From: Gentiana macrophylla
Taxonomy: Eukaryota; Streptophyta; Magnoliopsida; Gentianales; Gentianaceae
Length of the DNA stretch: 64,000 nt
Assembly: GCA_026214975.1 (NCBI GenBank)
Contig: JAOBSW010000252.1
Coordinates: 104,433 to 168,432 of the forward strand
Direction of reading: 5' to 3'
The first letter of the stretch is position 1. Each line of letters opens with the position of its first letter. The notes under the pieces are model-generated. The model was not told the DNA's origin. It did no database searches and worked only from the letters and a program-made list of their open reading frames with translations. Below are positions 22,911 through 33,709 of this stretch, in pieces. Made by a program: the position numbers and the translations under genes.

Positions 22911-24632
22911 TGTTGGTCCCTTGAAAGGCTTTAGTTAAGTTTAGAGGGGGGGTGAATAAACTTAACACTTAAAACTTTGGAGTTAACAATTTACGCAACC
23001 TCGGCGACTGCGATACTTGATGGTCTGCTTTGAGACCTCGATAACTCTGGCCGATACTTGATGAGTCTCATCGATTCGATTCTGCTGAATTTGTGCGTGG
23101 AATAATATCAAAATTAAGCCTTGTTACTTGTTGTTAAATATGTTACTAAGTATTAGATACTCATTAGTGTATGTGTGTGATTTGAGCTTGCTAGATTCAG
23201 TGAGTTGATATGAATAATGACTAAGTGCGAGAAAATAAATGCAGTAAGTAAGTAGAGATTTTTATAGTGGTTCAGGTGATGTAATCTCGCACGTCCACTC
23301 TTCTCCTGTGATGTTGGAGGAAATTCACTAGTAATCTTTGAGTTATCTGTTACAAAGAATCCTAGGTTGCTTGTCCTTCACCAATAACTATGGCTTCACT
23401 GGCTGAAAACTAAGAACAGGTAGGATTGTTGCTCCTGAGTCTTCCACTTTGGTCCTTGAAGGGTAGAATTGCCTCTTCACGGCTCCACCACAAACCAATG
23501 ATCTTTCACACACTAACAGATGCTTCTTTGTCTTCAAGAGTTCTTTATAAAATAAAGAATGAATCAAGTAAATGATTCGATTTGGCGGCTTGATTAGGAT
23601 GATATAATCAAGCAGACTTGCGGTCTTCAAGTGTGTATGCTTGATGCGGCTTTAACACGAGAATGCACTTGAAGAAAATAACTAGATCGTGACCTTAAGC
23701 TCATTAAGTTCAAGCAGGTGTTTTTCACTCAATGTTATCACTTGAAGTTTTATACCAAAATTCATCATCTTCTTCTTGAGTTGAAAGTCCTCTATTTATA
23801 GGTAGGAATGCATGTGACTTGAATTTGAAATTCAAATATGACCGTTTCTTGTATTTGTCCCATCCTTCACGTGATTCATGTCACTATTCATGGGATCGAC
23901 ATTGTCGGGATTACTTTTTGACAAAGGCGATCTGTCACCCCTTTGACTTGTATCTAATGGATAAAAATATGGATCTTCCCAACGTCTTTTTAATCTCGGC
24001 CTTTGATTTGCTTGATAAGTCGAGGTAGTTGGTCTATTCTTATCCATGTAACTTCCCAATAATCTTGAATTAATCGAGGTATATATCACAGTGAGTTCAT
24101 CGATCAATTGTAAAACCAATCGATCATTTGAACATCATATTTTTGTCTGTAAAATATAATGCAACTGAATCTTTTTATCCAACTTTTGTTTGTGAAGTTA
24201 GATTACATCATTTAAAGTATAACTAAGTTCCAAACATCATCCAACTTGTGGAACTTAGACCTTCTACACAAGGTATATGTAATCGATTTAGGTCATCACA
24301 GACTTGCCTAAATTCTCGATCCCATATCCTTGACATTAAATACTAAGTTTGATCCCTTAGCCTTCATTCATCGAGTTTGAACCTCACCTTGAGTCTTGAT
24401 CTTGATCTTTAGCGGAGTTTGCAGACCGATCCTCACGACCTATCTACCCCATCGACTAGACTAGTCTGGCGATAAGCGATCAATGCTGACTTTTACACGA
24501 TGCTTGTTTGATCAAACCTATTTATGAATCAAACTCTAATAAACCTATACATTTTATCTAGACATCTTTTTGCCTTTGCACTATAACAGCTAGTATGGCA
24601 CTCATCATCAAAACTGAGAAATAAGTCCAACA
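22911..24632 (-). repeat. 5' LTR of Copia-2
   Basis: 1,722 bp, TG...CA termini in its own orientation (TGTTGGACTTAT to GGGACCAACA). It adjoins the primer site on one side and the target duplication (24633-24637) on the other. Confidence 0.9.
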
Positions 24633-24637
24633 TAAAC
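24633..24637. repeat. Target site duplication of Copia-2, right copy
   Basis: The sequence taaac, identical to 10778-10782. Confidence 0.9.
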
Positions 24638-25300
24638 AGATAAAGTCAAGCTTCAAATCAAAGACCAAACAATCAACTAATAGAGTGTTGGAGCTAATGC
24701 ATATGGATCTTTTTGGACCAATAACTCCAACAAGTGTAACAGGAAAGAAGTACACTTTAGTGGTTGTGGTGATTATTCAAGGTACACTTGGGTGATTTTT
24801 ATGAACAAGAAAAGTGAAACACTTCAAAGCATGCCTAATCTTTTGAAGAGATTACAAAATGAGAAAAGCTTAACAAATAATAAAGATAAGATCGGATCGA
24901 GTCTTGAATTTCTCAACAAAGTTATAAGAGAATATTGTGAGCAGAATGGTGTACTACATCAACTTCTTTGGTCTTGGTGGTACCTCAAGCAAAATGGGGT
25001 TCTTGAGAGAAGAAGCAGAACTTTAAAGGAAGCGGGAAGAACAATGATTTGTGAAGCATTGTTGTTACGAAAGATATTAATTTGAAAGCGAGAATACTGA
25101 CATGCTATACACAAAAGAACCTCGATGAAACAAGAAGCTGCTGAAGACACCTTATGAGGTTTGGAATGGAAGGAAACCTAACATATCCTATTTCCATCCA
25201 TTTGGAAGCAAATGTTTTATTCTAAATCATAAGGTACATTTGAAAACATTCCAACCAAAATCAGATGAAGGAATTTTCTTGGGATATTCTTTGATCGTGA
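24638..25300 (+). pseudogene. pol: Copia-1 pol: integrase, continued after Copia-2
   Basis: The integrase reading resumes directly after the duplication (AGATAAAGTCAAG...). The first catalytic Asp lies in LMHMDLFGP near 24705. The second domain is damaged: the DFSRYTW segment has lost bases near 24770, and SDQGTEF has become unreadable near 24900. The Glu motif NGVLERR is intact near 25000, in an open stretch from 24792 to 25085. PYEVWNGRKPNISYFHPFG follows at 25150-25205. It would not encode a working integrase as written. Confidence 0.78.
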
Positions 25301-25771
25301 GCATTGAGTGGTTGAATAAAGGTCACTGAAACATGAAGAAACAATTCATGTTGTGTTTGATGAACCTAAGTTTACTGGTATGGAAGATGAAGATTGTGAA
25401 CCTGCTGAAAATCAACAAGTCACTGATCCAGATTGTGTTGAAGTTCTGGAAAGATTCAATGACTTAAAAGTTTACGATCATCGCCTCTGCTTGAACACCC
25501 TTTGGTAATGTTTCTCTGCAACAATCGAAGCAATTCAAGGATCTCTTTGAACCCCTGTAGAAGAAGCTACGGTGACCTACATGAAGATGATGTTCCTGAT
25601 AATCAAAACAACCAAAATCCACAATGGTTAAGGAATCACCCTGCTGAACAAGTTATTGGTAATGTACAGCAAGGTGTAAGGACTAGAAGACAACTGGAAG
25701 CCATGTTTACTTGTTTTCTATCTCAAATGGAACCAAAAGTTGTTGAAGAAGCTATTTTAGATCCATTTGGA
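25301..25771 (+). other. Copia-1 integrase-RT linker
   Basis: A polar, poorly conserved linker. The open stretch 25502-25774 contains TRRQLEAMFTCFLSQMEPK, matching the shifted frames of Copia-2 near 18900. No domain recognised. Confidence 0.5.
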
Positions 25772-27240
25772 TAATTGCTATGCAAGAGGAATTAAATGAA
25801 TTTGAAAGAAATCAAGTTTGGACACTAGTTGATAGGCCAAATCATGCAAATATCATTGGTACTAAGTGGGTATACAGAAATAAATTTGATGAATCTGGTA
25901 CCATTGTAAGAAATAAGGCGGACTAGTTGCAAAAGGCTATTCTCAAGGAAGGAATAGATTTTGATGAAACTTATGAACTGTTGCAAGATTGGAAGCTATC
26001 AGATTATTCTTGGCACATCTTTGCATATAAGAACTTCAAAGTATATCAAATGGATGTCAAGAGTGCATTTTTGAATGGCATTCTAGAGGAGGAAGTTTAT
26101 GTTCAGCAACCTCCTGGATTTGAAGTTAAAGATCATGAAGATAAAGTGTATAGACTCAACAAAGCACTTTATGGATTGAAACAAGCACCAAGAGCTTGGT
26201 ATGAGACTTTATCTCAATTCTTGGTGGACAATGGTTTTACAAAAGGAACCATTGACAAGACACATTTCAGATTCAGTGAAGGGAACAGCACCCTGCTGGT
26301 ACAAATTTATGTGGATGACATAATTTTTGGTTCTGAAAATGATTTAATGTGTGAAAAGTTTGCAAATCTAATGAAGAGTAAATTCCAAATGAGTATGATG
26401 GGAGAAATGAACTACTTCTTGGGATTGCAAGTTAAACAGATGAAAGATGGAATCTTTATTCATCAAACCAAGTATACCAATGAGTTGCTGAAGAAGTTTG
26501 GTATAGAAAACAGCACTAAGAGTTCAACTCCTATGAGTACAAACATCAGATTGGATGAAGATAAAGAAGGCAAAGATGTTGATCAGACCTTATACAGATG
26601 GATGATAGGCAGTTTGCTGTACCTAATCGCAATGAGACTGATATATCCTTTGCTGTAGGTGTTTGTGCAAGATTTCAATCTAAACCTAAAGAAAGTCATT
26701 TAGGTGCAGTCAAAAGAGTTCTCAAATATCTTAAAGAGACCTTGGGAGTAGGGATATGGTATTCTAAGGAAGGAAGCTTCAAAGTTATATCCTACTCAGA
26801 TTCTGATTATGCTGGTTGCAAGATTGATAGAAAAAGCACCTCAGGAACCTGTCGGTTGATGGGAAATAGACTGGTTTCTGGTTTAGCAAGAAACAAAATT
26901 CTATATCAACATCTACTTTGAAAGTGAATACATTCTTTCTTTGGAAGTTCTTTGTGCACAAGTACTATGGCTCAGACAACAGTTAAGGGATTATGGAATT
27001 GAAGAAAAGGAAATTCCAATTATGTGTGATAACACAAGTGCAATTGCAATCACAGAAAATCCTGTTTTGCACTCTAGAACCAAGCACATTGATGTGAGAC
27101 ATCATTTTATAAGAGATCATATTGAAAAGAAAGATGTGGTGGTTTTATACATCCCTACTGAAGAGCAACTTGCTGATATTTTCACTAAGCCACTTGATAG
27201 TGAAAGATTTGCTAAATTAAGGGTGAACTTGGAATCTTAA
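25772..27240 (+). pseudogene. pol: Copia-1 pol: reverse transcriptase and RNase H
   Basis: The best-preserved coding block in the window. RVT_2 motifs run in order from 25927 to 26658 in one frame: QMDVKSAFLNG near 26047, PPGFE near 26112, ALYGLKQAPRAWY at 26164-26202, catalytic YVDDIIFG at 26308, NYFLGLQ near 26410, and MIGSLLYL near 26605. RNase H follows in shifted frames: SYSDSDYAG near 26795, CDNTSAIAI near 27024 and HSRTKHIDVRHHF near 27072, ending at a stop at 27238. The STAEAEYIAA motif of Copia-2 is replaced by unreadable sequence at 26917-26945, where each CTGCTG of the relative is written as CTTT-like sequence. The frame shift at 26598-26658 separates RT from RNase H. Confidence 0.85.
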
Positions 27241-27898
27241 AGGTTGGTGATATTCAACAATGTCTTTGGAATTCACCAAGGGATTAGTCTTTGCTATGTT
27301 GGGTGAGCTCACTTAGCGAGATTAGTCATTGGTATCAACAATTCCATGTACTTATGTTTGATCAATTGAGCAAATGAGGTTGCCAAAGGGATTGGTCTTT
27401 GTCATCTTTGGGTGAGCTCACTTGATGGATCGGTCATTGGTATTAAACTTCATCTTGTATTATCAATTGAACAAAACAAGAAGAAAGCGAGGATCGGCAG
27501 AGTCACTTTGCAAAGAGTGCTGTGAAGAATTTTATCGCCAGATTGTTGAGCCCATCTCTTTGAGCCTACCTGCTTTGGATGGAACGTTACTCAGTCAAAG
27601 TTATTAAAGTCAAAAAGCATATTGGCGGGATATTTATTCTATCCTTTATAACCGCAGTTAACACGATCTAACGGTTATCAGACGTTATGGAACACGTGTC
27701 AAGCCAGCATTTATTCAGTTTAATCGTGGTTACCTCAATGTACGTGCAATGACAGTTTCAACTACCCACTGTCTATATATTCAGGCTATCACACAGCAGA
27801 ATCGTCACTTGCAAATCTGCTTTATCACTACGATTGTTTACCTTTGTGTGAACACAGATTTGAGATTCAATCTTCTTCATCTCATTCTTCTCATTAAA
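27241..27898 (+). other. Copia-1 spacer between pol and third ORF
   Basis: Non-coding and homologous to 16681-17336, with the same two direct repeats (about 27276-27315 and 27380-27425) that contain an AAGGGATT purine run and GGGTGAGCTCACTT. Confidence 0.55.
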
Positions 27899-30800
27899 AT
27901 GGCGGAAAAAGTTGATGTACAAATTGAATCAAGCCAAAGTGTAAGAGGTTTTGTTGAAGATGCAAACAGAACTGAACTGGCCATTAACATTGGTCGAAGA
28001 ATAAGGAGGTATGCCGGTGCGGAAAATGTGTTAAACATAAGACTGGACACAATTTCTTATACAAATGTTGTCGGTTTACGAGAAACATTCGAGATAAAGG
28101 AAGGAATCAAGCATTTAAGGCTGCTTGTAAATGGGCAAGAATTGAAGTTTCCCAGGTCTGTGAGGAAGTTTTTGGATTTGTTGAAGTGGTGGATGGCTCT
28201 GTCAATCACGAAGCAATGGGATTGGACAAATTGGCGTTTGTAGATCGATTAAGACAGATCTGAGAAATCAAATCCGTTCAGGCATCAGCTGCAAACATAT
28301 TGGAAGTGAATATAGTCTCGAGCAAGCGATTGCTGAAAATATACTTGGGTGATTGGAAGTATGGACACTCTATCGGGACCCAAGATAGAGTTGATGATTA
28401 TCATCTGTAGGAGCATGAAGTTTGATCAATTTGGTTACTTCATTCATTATATGAAGAAAGTGGCCAAGGAAGAGAAATTAGGGAAGAGGAAGTCTAAGGC
28501 AGACCGCGCTTCTTAGGATTGATGGTCCAGACCTCTTTGAATCATCTTGGAATCACGATGTAGCTTTGTGGATATTAATCGGTCTAGATACAAGAAGGAA
28601 ATTGATTATATTATTCTGGTCTAGATGATGATGAAGAGGTTCTTTGGAGAGAGAGTCTGCTTGCGATGATAATGATGATGATGATGGTGATCTTTGGTGG
28701 TGGCGGGTTCAACAAACTAAGAAGATATCCATCAAACTCTTTGCACCAAAGAAAGCTGCTAAGAAAAGAAAGAGTGGAGACACAAGGAAGATAATCGAAG
28801 TGTTAAAGCCTTCAAAGAAAACAAGAAAGCAAAAAAGGCCTGAGGCTGCTTTGAGTCACGAGAGGTCAAGTGGAGGTTCTTGACCTGCTTTGTTGTTGAA
28901 ACAAGAAAAGCTGTTGTTGAAATTACGAGGAACAACAGAGAAAGAGGACGATAGAAAGAGAAATTCTCACGTGTGGTAGAGAAAGATGATGAACCCCTCT
29001 CCAAGAGAAGGAAGGAAATTGCCAAAAGAAGAAATATGCCAAGGGAAAGAGTTGAAAAACTTGGAAGCTCAAAGAATCCGGAGGAAGCACCAGTAGAAGA
29101 AGAAGAAGAAATTTGTTGAGGTGAGCCCTTAACTATCATTCCGCTGTGGTGATTACGACTCCTCACTGAAGAGGGTGTCAAGTCTCACGATCTTTGGACG
29201 AGGTTGTTCTTGAGCAATCTGTTGAAGATATCTGATCTACGACCACGAGCCTCTTTGTAGTATCCATTGAAGAACCACAAAGAAACCACCTGAACTGAAC
29301 TCTTTGTGGTAGTTGAAAAGTTAATTGAAGACTTGGTTGAAGACCCTGCAAGTGTGGCAAGAACTCGAGGGGAAGAGCGTCAACTGCTAACCTGGCGATG
29401 AGCATGTAAGTCGAGGGGAAACCAAGTGTGGTGCAGATGGAAGTAGTAGGTACAAATTTACAATCACAAGCAACCTCTCGACTTTCGGACATCTGTTGAA
29501 GAAACTTTGAATCAACTTGTTGGAACCTTTGAAGGTCAACAAAGTCTTTGGAGTTGCTCCAGGAGGTCTTTCATGCCATTTGAGAGGCATGTGAAAGCAA
29601 GGAAGAAAGCAGAGGAATATGTAGACCCCAAACTTGACCAAATTCTTTGACTACTTCGATGGAAGTTTGGTTTCTATAAAAGACAAAAGCCAGCTGCTGA
29701 ACCAATGACAGATCTTGAAGAATGGGCTTTTGACAAGTTGGGAGTGGAAAACTTACTGGATCTGATTGATACAACCTTGCTGCAATCAAGACTGATGGAT
29801 TTGTTTGATGAGCAACAGAAGGAGGAAGGTATCAAGTTTAGAGATCCAAGAGATGGAGATGATGATTCTTCCTCATCATCGATTCCGAGAGGAGATTTTC
29901 CTCCGGACCAGGAGAATCCAGTGGGGTTGCCTGAGATAAATGAACCACTGCATAACATGACCCTCGATCTTTGGTAAGTCCGCCGAGGCCAGCAGATTTG
30001 GAGAGATGGAAGAGGATCTACAGGATCTCACCATGGATGATCTGGAAGCATTGATCAATAAGGGAATTACATTGAGTGCTGGTAGGCTGGTTGATGAATC
30101 TGCTACATTTCTTGTTGTAGAGCCTACTGCACAACATGAAGCTGAACAGTGTGAGGATTTTGATGGAGAGAAGATTATTGATCACAATGAACCAAGTGCC
30201 ACTCGGAAGAATCCATTGAATATCGGGGTGGATTTGACTTTGAGGGCATTCTTACTAAAGCGCCATCATCCCGCACAAGATTGGTAATTTGAAGGTTTCA
30301 AGTGGATAATGAGGCTACATTCAATCCACAGGAAGTTGAAGAGGAGGCACAGTTCTTTGAGGTACAAACAAACACTGGACAAAGGTTGGAACAGAGGTAC
30401 AGTGCTTTGAGTCTCAAACAAACACTGGACAAAGGTTGGAACTGATTTGGGTTTGGAGAAACCCTGTTGTTGATGAGGCTCTTTGTAGTGGAGCTCTACT
30501 GGAGCCAAGGCCCAGTGTGGGAAGGATAGTCGGCGGTGATATTGTTAATCGAAGAAGAGCATTGACTTTGGACTATGACTCTGATGATGAAGAATTTCAA
30601 TTTTTGGAGAAGAAGAAGTTCTTTGAAGAACTGCACAAGATCCTATCATTGAAGATATTCTTGGTGCTATGGTTGAGGAAGGACCTCCCCTGCTGGGAGA
30701 GATATGAGTAAGGCAATGGTCATCAGCAGACAACAGGCACAATATAGAGTTGAGGAGCTCTTGATGGATCTACCGATAGTAGAATGAGTGTGAAGTGCAG

Positions 30801-31838
30801 TTGAAGTGTTAAATGAGTTGAGGACCTGTAAGGCATGATATGCAACATGATTAAGGACACAAATGAGATGACAGAACAAAGATTTGAAGAAGCGATGAAG
30901 ATGGTGAATGAAAAAGCATAAATCAATCTGATATCTGATTGCTTCAAATTTTACATCCACTCAAAATGTTGTCATTGATATGATGCTAGATGTGAGAGGC
31001 ATCAAGGTTGGAACTCTTTGCAAAAGATAAATTTCGAAAGAACAACTTATTTCTATCCATCGAAACTTGACAACCTTGTCGCAACATCCGAACCTCATCG
31101 AACTGTTTTTGCACAACAACTGCTTGTGCTCGACCCCAAACTCTTTGAAAGGATCATGATTTGGAAGAGACATTGCAATCCGGGATTCTCGCTCTTGATA
31201 CTAGAACTGGAACTATGGAAGGTCAATTGAATAGAGTGATAGTATCACAGGAGGGTATTCATGGCCTTATATCCCGTTTTGTTGATGATGTCACTAAGGG
31301 GGAAGAGGACCAATCAGCTGCAGCAAAGGAGGCTGCAAGACTCTTTGCACAGAAGAGATGGACCGAGATGATACAAATGCTTTGAGCAACTTTGCACTGG
31401 CAGAGTGCAACTCATCGATGATCTTCGAGGCGTACAAGAAAGAGTATTACAACGAGAGGAAACCTTATCATGACAAAGGATTTCATGAAGGTCTAGACTC
31501 TTTCTTGGGATTGAAATTTTGGGAAGCAAGGGTTAAAGCCTTAAGGGCAAGCAAAGAGAGGTGGAAGAGGTGGAAAAGGTGGCGAGAGGTGATAGGAGCT
31601 TGCCTATCACAAAAGCAAAGGATTCACTTGATGAGTTTAAAGAGTTATACATGAAGTTTGGATTCGGGGTGAATCATTAATCTTATCTGCTGAAGCTTGG
31701 AACTGGTGGAAGCAAGTCAATCCCTACATTGATTTTACATCGATTGAAAATGAATGGATGAGGGATATGATAGAGCAGATCGAGCCTATCAAGAACAAAG
31801 TCGAGAAGGCTAGAAGAGAAAGAGAGAAGAGACAATAG
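27899..31838 (+). pseudogene. Copia-1 third ORF (env-like position), frameshifted
   Basis: The ATG at 27899 opens MAEKVDVQIESSQSVRGF, as in Copia-2. A stop at 31836-31838 follows EREKRQ. The total is about 1,313 codons with many frame changes. Parts seen: an N-terminal domain to about 28250 in one frame; a basic stretch near 28725-28830 (SIKLFAPKKAAKKRKSG); acidic stretches at 29705-29977 and 30006-30287; a repeated segment at 30365-30442; and a C-terminal region from 31161 that matches Copia-2 13369-12756. Retention of the same architecture in two elements in opposite orientation argues for a real protein of this family. Function not known; no membrane span is evident. Confidence 0.7.
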
Positions 31839-31986
31839 ATCAAACATACTTATTATTCTTTATCCTTGCTTTGCATCTAGTTTGTAATAACCGAACAATG
31901 TTTATAATGAGAATTGGTGAATTTATTTTGTTTTTGTGTTTTATCTTTTGCTTTCTTTGATTAGGTGAGGGTAGTGGCATCATCAC

Positions 31987-31999
31987 CAAAAAGGGAAAT
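31987..31999 (+). other. Polypurine tract of Copia-1
   Basis: CAAAAAGGGAAAT directly before the 3' LTR start at 32000; two G shorter than in Copia-2. Confidence 0.8.
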
Positions 32000-33709
32000 T
32001 GTTGGACTTATTCCTTAGTTTTGATGATGAGTGCCATACTATTTGTTATAGTGCAAAGGCAAAAAGATGTCTAGATTAAATGTATAGGTTTATTAGAGTT
32101 TGATTCATAAATAGGTTTGATCAAACAAGCATTGTAAAAGGTGTGACTGTTCAATGAGACTTGTCTAGGTTAGTAGGGTAGATAGGTCGATGAGACTAGT
32201 CGGGGAACCTCTTCAAGGCAAGAGGCTCAAGGTGAGGGTTCAAACTCGATAAATGAAGGCTAAGGGATCAAACTTAGTAATTTAAGTCAAGGATATGGAA
32301 TCGAGAATTTAGGCAAGTCTGTGATGACCTAAAGCGATTACATATACCTTGTGTAGAAGGTCTAAGTTCCATAAGTTGGATGATGTTTGGAACTTAGTTA
32401 TAATTAAAATGATGTAATCTAACTACACAAATAAAAGTTAGATAGAAGTAATCAATTTTGCATTGTATTTTATATACTGTAATATGATGATCAGCAGACT
32501 GATAGGTATCTCAGCAGACTCATGAACCTACTAATGTATTACCTCGATTAATTCAAGATTATCTTGAAGACTACATGGATAAGGACAGACCAACTACCTC
32601 GACTTATCAAGGAAATCAAAGGTTGAGATTAAATAGGCGTTGGGATGATTCATATTTTTATCCATTGGATACAAGTCAAAGGGTGGAATGATTTGCCTTT
32701 GTCAAAAGGAACTCGGCGAAGTGTCGATCCTATGAATAAGACAGAATGCGGTCGGATGGGACAAATACAAAGGCGGTCACATTTGAAATTCAAATACAAG
32801 TCACATGCATTCTTTCCTATAAATAGAAGACTTTCAACTCAAGAAAAGATGATGAATTTTTGGATAAACTTTAAGTGCTAATTCTGAGCTGAAAAACACC
32901 CTGCTGAACTTACTGAGCATAAACCTGCTGATCCAGTAAATTTCTTCAAGTGCATTCTGTATTCAAGCCACGTCAAGATTAAACACTTGAAGACTGCAAG
33001 CTGCTGATTACATCATCCTAATCAAGCTACTTCAACTGAATCATTTTTTTGATTCAATCTTTATTTTATAAAGAATCTGCTGAAGACAGTGAAGCATCTG
33101 TTGGGTGTGAAAGACTGTTGTTTGTGGTGGGAGTGGTGAAGAGGCAATCCTACCCTTCAAGGACCAGTGGAAGACTCGGGAGCAAACAATCCTACTGTTC
33201 CGAGCCAGTTTGTGAAGCCATAGTTATTGGTGAAGGACAAGCAACCTTAGGAATCTTTGTAAAAGCTATATCAAAGATCTCTAGTGAATTTCCTCCAACA
33301 TCACAGGAGAAGAGTGGGTGACAGGATTACATCACTGGAACCACTATAAAATCTCGGCCATTTACTTTGACAGATTTTACTTTACGCACTTAGTTTATTT
33401 AACTCATCAACCTCTTGAATCTAGCAAATCGAAATCACACACTTGCACTACTAAGTATCTAATACTTAGTATCATATTTAACAACAAGTAATAAGGCTTA
33501 ATTTTGATATAATTCATTGCACAAATTCAGCAAGAATCGAGCTATCGTGAGACTCATCGCTTATCGCCAGTTATCGAAGTCTCAAGCAGACTCATCAAAT
33601 ATCGTGCTTCTTTGAAGTTGCAGAATTTGTTAACTCCAAAGTTTTAAGTGTTAAGTTTATTCACCCCCCCCCCTCTAAACTTAACTAAAGCCTTTTCAAG
33701 GGACCAACA
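32000..33709 (+). repeat. 3' LTR of Copia-1
   Basis: 1,710 bp, TGTTGGACTTAT to GGGACCAACA, matching 5994-7696. Satellite starts at 33710 with no target duplication. Confidence 0.9.

Larger units (their letters stand above)
10783..24632 (-). mobile_element. Copia-2: Sirevirus-like LTR retrotransposon nested in Copia-1
   Basis: A full-length element of 13,850 bp in minus orientation, flanked by the perfect 5-bp duplication taaac. In its own sense direction it runs 5' LTR (24632-22911), primer site, gag (from 22804), PR-IN (about 20490-19250), RT-RNaseH (to 17337), third ORF (16680-12756), polypurine tract, 3' LTR (12596-10783). It is the same family as Copia-1 and better preserved: intact protease DSG, RT YVDD and RNaseH AEAEY motifs are all present. 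Frameshifts still break each domain in the sequence as given. Confidence 0.92.
5994..33709 (+). mobile_element. Copia-1: Sirevirus-like LTR retrotransposon (outer)
   Basis: The element runs 5' LTR (5994-7696), primer binding site, gag, PR, IN, RT, RNaseH, third ORF, polypurine tract, 3' LTR (32000-33709). Without the nested Copia-2 and one copy of its 5-bp duplication it is about 13.86 kb, close to Copia-2's 13.85 kb. The order PR-IN-RT-RNaseH and the tRNA-Met primer site define Ty1/Copia. Length over 13 kb and a long ORF after pol are typical of the Sirevirus (SIRE/Maximus) lineage. The outer flanks differ: the left is the 3.16-kb repeat (last five bases gtact), the right is satellite (gataa), so no target duplication is seen. 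The coding regions are broken by many frameshifts. Confidence 0.88.

Noticed and set aside
29674..29958. Minus-strand ORFs in the Copia-1 third ORF
   Set aside because: Shadows of the plus-strand coding region that matches Copia-2.
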